Below are positions 56,063 to 64,000 of a stretch of 64,000 bases of DNA, one piece after another. Under the pieces are notes generated by a model. It was not told the DNA's origin, searched no databases, and saw nothing but the letters and a program-made list of their open reading frames with translations. Made by a program: the position numbers and the translations under genes. Origin of the DNA: Nereocystis luetkeana (lineage: Eukaryota; Sar; Phaeophyceae; Laminariales; Laminariaceae). Numbering within the stretch: the stretch's first letter is position 1; every line of letters begins with the position of its first letter. Location: positions 10,060,270-10,124,269 of the forward strand of contig JARUPZ010000016.1 of the NCBI GenBank assembly GCA_031213475.1, in the 5' to 3' direction.

Positions 56063-59000
56063 CTGTTGGGGGGTTTCCACATGATAATGAGGGAAGATGA
56101 AAAATAGTGAGGCAAGGTGGCAAGGTGGGCAGACAGAATATAACCCCTCGAACAGATATTGAGTGAGTGTTGGCGAGCGAGATGAGGCAGGGAAGTGTGC
56201 AAGGTCTGTAGCGTTGGACGTCGTCATAGACAGTTTCGATATATCTTAAGTATCGGTGATGCATGTCGTATTGAAAAGTTCACACATCGGACAGATAATC
56301 GATTTCCATTTATGATCAATATTTCTGGGCAGATAGATCAGATAGATAAGATTCTTGATCTGTACGATGCAGATAATGTTTTAGGGTGGGAGCCGTATAG
56401 TCTGTATGATCTAGAGAAAGTTTCCTGGGCTGAATATCTACGATACACATCCTGCACAACTTACCATGACGGCAACTTAGGATCTAGACGATCTAGATTC
56501 TCTATACAACCTAGATGGTCTATCTGTCCGATGTGTGGGAAGTTTCAATACACCGAAACATCGGATTTTCCGATGTATCGCGTTTTGCCCTCCATCCCCT
56601 GGCATCCCCATATGTTTTATGCTCGTACTGAACGAAAAGTTTCGAGGTATCGACATCGAGGTCGTATAATTTGTTTTTTGGTTTTCGTATCGATACAGTA
56701 TCGTAAAAAAAGTGAGAATACCGTATCGAATAAATTTCTCGTTCATGAGAATCGTATTGTATTGAATACATTTTTCGTTTGTCGATACCATATCCAAGTG
56801 CTGTGTCTGGGTTCTTCACGCTACCTCGTTATTTTCTACCCGTCAACATCTACTGCTGTAGACGTATCGACTATCGAAATGATATTTATTGGAATGTTTT
56901 GTGCAATCCATATCGTATCGTATATCGACTACCGAAATCGTATTATTTTGATGTTTCGCTTGTCGATATCGTGTCAAGCTCCATTCTCGTGCGATATCCA
57001 CCACTATTAATAGTGCAAGTAGACTCGGTCGCGGACACAAAAAGAAACAAAACATAAATCCCGGTTACGGATAGAACCAGTAGGAAGGTATGCAGGTAAA
57101 CCTCGTCACATAGCGGCAGTGCTTACGAACGGCTTGGTCCAACTTGGGAAAAAAAACGGTTGAAAGTCCAAATTAACTCTTCATTACCTCAGCCATCTTC
57201 CTTCCAACCATTTTCTCCGGCGGTCGGAGTCAGGGCTTAGGGCTAACGTTAAAGTACTCCAGGACCGTTCACGGGTCGGGTCAGACCTCGCGGGTCAGGT
57301 CGAGTCGGATCGGGTAAGTTTGACCAGGTCGGGCCCGTGAGGGTTTGAAAATCTCCTGACACGAGCCGATCCGTGATACTCCAATTTTTTTCTGGCCCGT
57401 GAAATGCCTCGGTATGTATCTTTCAACCCTTTTAGTCGAACAGGTGGGATAAGGTCTGCTTCAACCATGATACGGCCCTCTCAGTTAGAGAAATGCAAAC
57501 GATATTTTGGAAATGTTGAGCAGTTGCGCAACTTGAGGAGGGAACATCAGGAGCGCCATCCCTGTCGCAGGCAGCACGCGCCAACCCAAACCCTCCCTAT
57601 CGCAGCACGCGTCTACCCAGCGCCTTCAGACCCTCCACCTTCGAAAAATGTCACCACACGGGCTAGCCTCGAAATGCGCGCAGACGGCGCACGTCGAAGC
57701 TTCCCAATCTTCCTCCCTCTTTCCCCCTGCACCCGCGGTATCCCGGCAGCGGGTGGTGGCCCCATCCACCCAATCCGCGCGGCAAATGGTTCCGCTCACG
57801 CTGATGGGCTCTTGCAGCCTGGCATACGCCCCCTCTTCCCTAGGGAACTGTCTGCCGTGCACCAACAAGGGCGAGAGCATGCCCTGCCACAAATCCTGAT
57901 AGAGGGGGGGAGGCGTATCGGGGGGGGGGGGGGGGGGGGGGGGCATTTATTTTTTCGCCGTAGTAAGTTGCACGATTGACCACGCATCCGTTTCGAGACG
58001 GAACACCGTTCCTACTCCTAATGGAAACACCTCCAAAATTTGGGCGCTCAGTACGCTTTTCCTGGATACTACGAGTACATAGATATTGTTTTTGCTTGCC
58101 TCATCCCCTTCCTGCTTCGCCGTCTGTGGCCACCGTCTATCCCCTGAGATGGCGATCGTTTGTCTCGCTACTACTGTATCTAATGCACCCAACTTCTACA
58201 TTGTCACATTCGTCTTTCGTCCTCGTCTCCTCTAGACGGGGGGGGGGGGGGTGCACTCATGGCAGGCGTGGCCGTCGTCGTATGCATGACCATAGACCCT
58301 CGCACCCCTACAATGCCGGGACGGACCACGTCGAGTTTTCACACGGACCACGTCGAGTTTTCACCGACCAGGCAGAAATTGACCGCTTGCACCACAAGCG
58401 CGAAGCGAAACGTGAGGTGTTCGGCGAGTTGAAAAAAGAGCGAGCTGTCTGCTGCATGAATAAGAACCACTTGTGAGGCGAGTTTCGGCACCTTGCGCGT
58501 ACAATCTTGCATATGGGTGACAACATCGAATGGAGTGCGGGGGGGGGGCGTGTACTCGAAATCATGCATGGCCGTAGTCATACGACCATAGACCCTCGCA
58601 TCCCAACAACGCCGGGACGGAGTATACTGGGGGTTTCCACGGGACCAGGCAGACATTGGCTGCACCAAGCGAGGGGGGGGGGGGTGCCCGCTATGTGACC
58701 CCGGATCTGAATTATGAAAGAGAGCGAGCAATAACAACACGTGGGACGGAACCAATCCGAGTGACTACGGGGGAGCATAGTAAACAGGACCCACGATACA
58801 CATGAAAAATCTACCAGTACATATTTCCCTATTTTTACCTTTAATAACAACACATCGTCCTCTTTACTATGGTCCCCCGTACCATGAAAGTGAGAGAGCT
58901 GGAGGGGTACGGCAAAGGCAACACAAGACGGGATGGGGGGGGGGGGGGGGAACGCCCGCCGTGGTACCTTCTTAGTCGCGCCCGCCTGCCTGATCTGCTG

Positions 59001-60101
59001 AATCAGCACAGTGCTCGCAAGGGGCCCCGGCCCATCGTTAATCGCCACCACCGCGTCGCCGACGTCGAGTTTGGGCGATATGTCAATCGCGGCCGACAGA
59101 GACATCGGCTTGACCTCGCCTCCGGCATGGGACACGGAGACGACAAGGGCGCGCCGCCCGGCGCTTGAGGCGTCTCCAGTCACCTGTTTGCGTTTTTTAA
59201 ATTATAATCACGAACGAATGCGAGTTTTTGTTTTTTTTTTCTTCATTTTTTTTTTACGGACGCGAAAAAAAAAGTAGAGACCCCTGCTTTTGAGTTGCCA
59301 GCAACGTCCGCCGAACGCCTTTAAAAGCTCCCCCGAAACACTGTTTCGGGGGATCATAGTTAATAGGACCAAATATTGTCAGTAAAAATGGTTTAACATA
59401 TACCCTGGTAGTTTTTTTTGTATACCATAGGTCCTATTAACTATGGTCCCCCGTAATAGTTTTATGCACGGACGATATAGATTAAGGCGGTGCGGTTTTT
59501 TTTTACAACCAACAACAGCGACTACCGTCCACTGTGAACGCACGCACACAAGCTGATCATGGTCACAAACACCCTGCCGCGCGAGTTCCTGAACAACGAC
59601 AGCGAATCTACTTCAACAATATATCCCACTCTTATTCCAAGTGTGTGCCACACTGCAGTACGTAGTTCGGTCACCAATAAATTCGATGTATTGTGGTCTT
59701 AACCCTCTTAGAACCGCAGTCCCGTTTTGGGGGCAAACCAGTCAAATTATAGGTAGTCTGTCCCCAAAACGGGACTGCGGTCCTATCAGGGTTAAGGCCA
59801 AGGTAGGACCTTTCTATAAATACAACGCACGCGACAAAAAAAACGCTCTGGGAAAAACGACCACGACGAGTTCATTCGCGTCTAAAAAATATGTTGAATT
59901 ACCCTCTTATGATCTATGATTTCTACATTAAGCTTTCACCCACGTATAATTCCGCCGTTTCACACGTTCAGTTGCCGTCTCCTCGGTATTTTTTTTTTCT
60001 GAAAGAAAATGGGAAATGTTCCTCGTCTCGACAAGATGAAAGGAGGCGGTCGCTCTTTCGGAGACAACAGCAGCAGTAGCAGCAGTAGCAATAGTATTAA
60101 T

Positions 60102-60136
<35 letters not shown>

Positions 60137-61689
60137 TAGTAGTGGCAGCAGTAGCAGCGACAGTAGTAGCAACACCAGCAGTACCAGCACCAGCATCGGC
60201 AGACCTCCGCTGAAAGCGACGCTCCTACGCGCGTACCACTATGTCCCAAAATATAACGATCGTTTCGATTGAATAGTAATACACAAACGGTCCGTATACT
60301 TAGGGGCAGAGTGGTAGCGTTCAACGTTATACACCATGCAGGACAACGCAATCTGCCAGCCAGTCCATATACAAGTAGCGGCCAGTCCACATTTTTCGTT
60401 TTTGTAAAAACTGCTGCTTTGGAACACCCCCATGAAACCGGTGCAGCCACGTTTTGACAAACCGCTTCAAACTACAAAAGTAGTACGTAGATATTGATGT
60501 TCTACGTAGATGTTGATCTTATACGTAGATGCTGATACTCTACGTAGATACCGATACTCAGGACCAACGCCCCAACGGGTAGGGTGGACCGTAACTGGTC
60601 CGAGTCCGGCGGGAAGGCCTCATAGCCTTGGTTTTTGTTAGTGGGTGAGCAAACGCAAGTCCCACACTACCCGGGAGAGATGACTCTCCCGGGTGGCTAT
60701 CTCCACCGCACCTGCTCCTCTCGGGGGTCAGGTCGGGTCAACGTGCCCAACTGGGCTAAATTGACACACGACACGAAACTGGGAACGTGGAAGTGTGGTG
60801 AGCTTAAGCTTTATTTTTACCAATCCGCCGGAGGATAAAAAAAAAAAAAAAAAAAAATCTAGGTAGATACTGATACTCTCGCAGACATCGTTTCTGTACG
60901 TAGATTTGATATGCTACTTACTGTAGATGTTGATACCGGACGTGCATAATGATATTCTACGTAGATATTGACATTCTACGTAGATGCTGTCATTCTACGT
61001 AAATACCAGGTACCAGGTATTGATTTTCTACGAAGATGTTGTTTTGATATTCCAGGCGGTACCAAGGGAGAAGGGATGAACTACGAGTATAGCGAACTAT
61101 CCCTTTTAGTACTGCACTGCTGTGCATAACATGTATCTGACTCACATTCCAAGTACTACAAGGGACCATAGTAAATAGGACCTACGGTGCACACAAAAAC
61201 CTATATATTCCCCTATTTTTAGTCACAATATTTGGTCCTATTTACTCTGGTCCCCCGTAACAATACGTCCTTGAGAATTTTAGTACCACAGTCCCGTTTT
61301 GGGGACAAACCACTCAATCAATTTGAGTGGTTTATCCCCAAAACGGGACTGTGGTCCTATAAGGGGTAAGCCAAAAGGCGTGAATAAATCTCACCGCCAC
61401 TTCCGCCCTGCCGCTGAAGAGGTGTCGATACATCTCTCGCTCCGACGCCGAAGGACCGTACTGCAGGACCACCTTCCTCAACTGCCCGTCGCGAGCCTCT
61501 GGGTACTGAGCTTTCAATTTGTCGACGGACGGCTGGTCTAGATACACGGCCACCATCGGGCCGGTGGGGGTTGGAAACGGGGTTTGGTTTTCGCTGTCCC
61601 CTGCAGAGGTGCGCCTCTTACCGTTCCCCTTCGTTTTCGCCGAACGTGGGGAAGACAGGGGCTCGGCTGCGGGTGCCGCGGTTGTTCGC
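55687..61689 (-). CDS. Uncharacterised protein with Cys-rich GCK-like segment and basic tail, 5' incomplete
   Basis: Not recognised as a named family. Exons 5' to 3': 61689-61395, 59183-58968, 57895-57639, 56062-55687, about 380 residues to TAG, all GT-AG with agreeing phases. Part 1 (about 40-90) holds VYLDQPSVDKLKAQYPEA and LRKVVLQYGPSASERE, predicted alpha/beta. Part 2 (about 100-170) holds ALVVSVSHAGGEV and LDVGDAVVAINDGPGPL, vaguely like the carboxylate loop and strands of a PDZ fold. Part 3 holds C-x2-C-x6-C (TCAVCAHFEASPCGDIFRRF), resembling the Cys pattern of GCK-type domains. The last 125 residues are low-complexity Lys/Arg/Glu/Ser, likely disordered, perhaps nuclear or RNA-associated. 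The first exon needs two bases from an upstream exon not identified between 61.7 and 63.5 kb. Confidence 0.75.
56281..56537. mobile_element. Family C element, complete
   Basis: CACACATCGGACAGATAATC to CTATCTGTCCGATGTGTG, 257 bp, clear inverted ends. Inside the last intron of the GCK-like gene. Confidence 0.82.
57128..57250 (+). repeat. Family K repeat
   Basis: GCTTGGTCCAACTTGGG, CGGTTGAAAGTCCAAATTAA, then TCTCCGGCGGTCGGAGTC. Confidence 0.6.
57255..57385. repeat. Family F element, reverse
   Basis: CCGTTCACGGGTCGGGTC to GAGCCGATCCGTGATACTCC. Confidence 0.65.
57639..57895 (-). CDS. GCK-like gene, cysteine exon
   Basis: 85 codons plus two bases, with CRADWVDGATTRC and CAVCAHFEASPCGDIF. The acceptor CTATCAG follows a long C tract. 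The donor AAG|GTGGAG sits just before an in-frame TGA, so an unspliced form would end in RRWRV. Confidence 0.75.
57920..57943. repeat. Poly(G), 24 bp
   Basis: Longest of several G or C runs; it is the C tract before the acceptor of the GCK-like cysteine exon on the minus strand. Confidence 0.95.
58238..58400 (+). repeat. Family H repeat
   Basis: 14 G, then GGCCGTCGTCGTATGCATGA and CCATAGACCCTCGCACCCCT; a 24-bp stretch with CACGTCGAGTTTTCAC is doubled at about 58,326-58,365. Confidence 0.55.
58535..58735 (+). repeat. Family H head joined to family D tail
   Basis: ATCATGCATGGCCGTAGTCA, the CCATAGACCCTCGCATCC stretch, a G run, then GCTATGTGACCCCGGATCTG and AAAGAGAGCGAG, which is the SINE tail of family D. 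Confidence 0.65.
58765..58881. mobile_element. Family A MITE
   Basis: CTACGGGGGAGC to GGTCCCCCGTAC; extra CCAGTACAT inside. In an intron of the GCK-like gene. Confidence 0.82.
58968..59183 (-). CDS. GCK-like gene, PDZ-like exon
   Basis: 72 codons, phase 0 both ends. LDVGDAVVAINDGPG is the most conserved-looking stretch. Acceptor ACGCAAACAG, donor AAG|GTACCA. The joint GRAEVA|VTGDASS reads smoothly. Confidence 0.8.
59343..59456. mobile_element. Family A MITE
   Basis: TTTCGGGGGATC to GGTCCCCCGTAA, with ACCCTGGTAG inserted in the core. GCK-like gene intron. Confidence 0.85.
59699..59795. mobile_element. Family B MITE
   Basis: TTAA both sides, ends CCCTCTTAGAACCGCAGTCC and GACTGCGGTCCTATCAGGG. 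GCK-like gene intron. Confidence 0.88.
60065..60200. repeat. (AGC)n-type microsatellite
   Basis: About 40 imperfect AGC/AGT triplets in the GCK-like gene intron. Confidence 0.9.
60475..61050. repeat. Interrupted 19-bp minisatellite TACGTAGATRYTGATATTC
   Basis: At least ten units in two blocks (60,475-60,560 and 60,860-61,050) separated by unrelated sequence with a hairpin and a poly(A) run. Confidence 0.8.
60667..60694. repeat. Perfect short hairpin
   Basis: ACCCGGGAGAG, loop ATGA, CTCTCCCGGGT. In the GCK-like gene intron; no function proposed. Confidence 0.8.
61157..61261. mobile_element. Family A MITE
   Basis: Left end eroded (CTACAAGGGACC), right end CCCCCGTAA. Sits 10 bp from a family B MITE. 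Confidence 0.85.
61271..61370. mobile_element. Family B MITE beside an exon
   Basis: TTTTAGTACCACAGTCCCG to GGGACTGTGGTCCTATAAG; TTAA lost on both sides. 25 bp from a donor of the GCK-like gene. Confidence 0.82.
61395..61689 (-). CDS. GCK-like gene, first resolved exon
   Basis: 98 codons, a Pro/Ser/Lys-rich start then VYLDQPSVDKLKAQYPEA. Acceptor TTCTTGTCCAG, donor GCG|GTGAGA. A family B MITE lies 25 bp past the donor. Confidence 0.75.
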
Positions 61690-63594
61690 CTGGACAAGAA
61701 CAGGCGAGTGAAGGGTATGATCGCCACACTTTTACGTGATGTGTTCCAAAGATTTCTTCGTCGGCAGGATTTCGCCACCAAGAACCACCGGTAATCGTTG
61801 GGTGTCGTTAGCCAACTAAGTGACTTTAGCCGGCAAGTCGGCTGCCGGAGCCCGCTGATGGCCGGCCGGCTTGTCGACTGCAGAAAGGTGAGCCGAACCA
61901 GTCCTCCCCGGCCGACGGAGGCCCGCCCGAACACGAACAAATGTAGCCCGCATTCTACTACCCTTCCTACAAGTATGGAAACCCATTAAGTCGGATAGTC
62001 GGTACCTCCCGGAAACGCCAAACTAATAGTCGGACTATAGTAGTGAGAACTGGTCAGTAACGAATCTACGGGATATCCCAGCATGTCCCCCGATGCCACA
62101 GACTTCAATACCATCGCACAGAGCGTTGAGTTTTCGCACGGGGTAGGGTGCGATCGTTTTTCAGCGATATCGATCGTTTTCTCGACAGCGCTAAGGATGC
62201 TATTAATACGAGTCCAACATTTTACATTGATACATTTAGGAAGGCTCTCGATTACAGCAGTATTAATATATACCGGTATTTCCGAAAATGTCTCCTTGTT
62301 CGTTTTTCGCAGCCTTCCCCTTCTGGCTAAATCGAGCGCTGGATAACGATTGCACCCTCGCGCGTACTCAACGCTCTCTACAGGTACGGTTTGTGCGTCA
62401 GCGAAATAGGGCAACACAGACAACAACCATCTGAAGCCCTGGCATCGCAGTATGCAGTATCATATCGTAATCCATAGAGAACAACCATCTGAGGCCATGG
62501 CATGGCAGCATCATGTCGTATGTTCCTATCTACAGAAGCAGCAGTGTGCTCCGTATACCGGTACTGCTGGTGTACACCGGTGCAGCAGTATCAGACACCT
62601 GGTATGCCACTACATCAAAGGCACTGTTCCACTGCTGTGATCTGCGACGGCAGCGGCCCCTACAGCAATACGAAGAGACTGCACCGCTGGTGTTGGGTCG
62701 GTACTGGGAAGTTTGACATCCGTTACACAGCCGACCAGGGGTCGCCTTTGTCGAGACTGCCCAGACTGCCCGGCAGGCATTGGCTTGTACGAGCCCAAGG
62801 GCTCGAACTACACGGCACAAGCTTGACTACTGCTCACGTAGCCAGATTGTCGTTAGAGGCGGTCCAGACTGCTCTCAGTGGCGCTGCTACCAACCCGGTA
62901 AAGAGCAGTATACACACCAGTACGTTATTACTCGTTGTACGACAGTAGTGTATGGACATACAGGAGAAGGTGCTCTTTTGTGTTGCTCGCAGGTCTCCGC
63001 TTGCTCAATAGCATACCCTGCTGCTACTCTTGTTGCTGCCTGGTGTGTGCTGTACATATGTGTACCAGCATCGGAAAATCACGGAAAAACCACGCGCAGC
63101 ATTTGTTTGTTGGCTCGTTGCTCGCCGATGGACTCACGTCTCGAGTCTCGTGGACGAAGCCCACAGTCCCGCCGCGGTAGCTGTCAAGTATGCACCTCTG
63201 GAGCGGAAATACATGAAACTATGCATCGCAATCTCACGGTTGACTGCTGGTGGCCGCGGTGTGTTGTCGCTGTGGTGCAATGGAAATGCCGTGCACTGCG
63301 CACTGCGGGGATTCTTTCACTGGGTGTTCCACAAATATTGAGGCGGTGCATCTACAGGAACTCAGGGGTTACTTTCGTGCTCTCCTGGGGTTGGACAAGA
63401 CACCGACAAGCCAAGGGCATAGCCGACACAGCGGCCAAACAATATCGTGAGCACCCCTACGCTGTGCTCAGCTGTAGCAAATATTTATGAGCTGCTTTCC
63501 GTGACCGTTCTCGGGAGGGCCAAGAGCCGAATTTGGAACGGCTAACTTGCCTCCTGCGTCGTTGGTATTTTAGGGTATGATATCGAGCCTCCAG
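61690..63594. other. Unresolved 5' region of GCK-like gene and start of next gene
   Basis: Should hold the first exon of the minus-strand gene. Contains a pair of repeats sharing CAACCATCTGA near 62,427 and 62,484 and a possible RNase H remnant near 63.3 kb. No start codon proved. Confidence 0.4.
63230..63490 (+). pseudogene. Possible retroelement RNase H remnant
   Basis: One frame gives VTFVLSWGWTRHRQAKGIAD followed by TAAKQYREH, reminiscent of the last RNase H motif of LINE-type elements (W-x-x-G-H then G-x-x-x-A-D-x-A-K). The usual acidic residues and a reverse transcriptase are not visible. Weak. Confidence 0.25.
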
Positions 63595-63781
63595 GTGGCA
63601 AACAACACGACGATGGAAGAAGCGTATGCTACCGCCAACCTGGCCATAACTCGACTTGCATCGGACGCAGAAGAGGAAGCTGGGTATCTGGAGAGCGAAA
63701 TTATCTTGCGATCTGTGCTGCACCGCCGACCTGTCGTTCTGGGTTTTGTGATGTCTACCTTTGCGAAGAGGCTTCAAGATG
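63595..63781 (+). CDS. Exon of an unidentified gene running off the window
   Basis: 62 codons plus one base, VANNTTMEEAYATANLAITR and on, then EIILRSVLHRRPVVLGFVMS. Acceptor GAGCCTCCAG, donor ATG|GTGAGC. Helical and acidic, and it looks like true coding sequence. I do not recognise the family; neighbouring exons would lie beyond 64 kb or upstream. Confidence 0.5.
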
Positions 63782-64000
63782 GTGAGCGTGGAGCGAAACG
63801 CACCAGGGGTGAGAGATGAGAGAGAGCGCAGCAGTATCGGCATGGGTGTGATGTGTCAAGGATAACCTTCTTGGATCGGATTGTTGTTTATGCTGAAGGC
63901 GCGGCAATGTATTACAGCAGTGGTGTAGGCGACAGCCGTAGCGTAGCGGAGTTGGCGTTGGATTGTGCACGTGCTAGCTTCAAGGTCCTGCGACCATTCC

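Noticed and set aside
57404-57979. Plus-strand frame of 191 codons with poly-Gly
   Set aside because: Antisense to the better-supported cysteine exon of the GCK-like gene; the poly-Gly is the G run.

Overview
The window is eukaryotic nuclear DNA. Conserved proteins are encoded in short exons separated by GT-AG introns of about 0.25 to 5.6 kb, with a fairly balanced base composition and many small non-autonomous repeats inside introns. Genes on alternating strands, long introns and stramenopile-like proteins point to a brown alga (Phaeophyceae) or a close relative. The lineage is inferred from architecture, not proven. There are no bacterial-type operons, rRNA genes or CRISPR arrays.

Layout. 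A possible plus-strand gene fragment lies at about 0.6-1.1 kb (weak). A minus-strand START-domain lipid-transfer protein gene runs from 9.8 to 2.86 kb, with its 5' end unresolved between 9.8 and 14.1 kb. The complete CCT1 gene (TCP-1 alpha, 13 exons, 558 codons) runs on plus from 14,409 to 32,794. A complete rhomboid intramembrane protease gene of the plant RBL15 type (8 exons, 308 codons, all catalytic motifs present) runs on plus from 35,851 to 50,897. A minus-strand gene for an uncharacterised protein with a Cys-rich GCK-like segment and a basic tail runs from at least 61,689 down to 55,687, 5' end unresolved. One well-delimited plus-strand exon of a further gene lies at 63,595-63,781.

Most of the window is intron and intergenic DNA full of short repeats, sorted here by eye into families. 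A is a Stowaway-like MITE of about 105 bp with TA target duplications (18 copies). B is a piggyBac-like palindromic MITE of about 95 bp with TTAA ends (about 12 copies). C is a GATC-rich element of about 260-280 bp with ends like ACACATCGGACAGATC (about 11 copies). D is a tRNA-headed SINE, one copy full length with a perfect 14-bp target duplication. E comprises 430- and 765-bp elements with AGGGCGTG-type ends. F is a GGGTC-based element. H and K are two further dispersed repeats. No transposase or reverse transcriptase gene is intact, so all these elements depend on enzymes encoded elsewhere.

The genes are housekeeping or regulatory and do not form a pathway: cytosolic folding (CCT1), membrane proteolysis (rhomboid), lipid transfer (START). 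The most interesting material is how repeats interact with gene structure. A MITE end sits directly against a rhomboid splice acceptor, microsatellites act as giant pyrimidine tracts, and the START gene has an apparent GC-AG intron and a 39-nt intron. A short motif, TACC(T/A)GGTA, is scattered far more often than chance allows.
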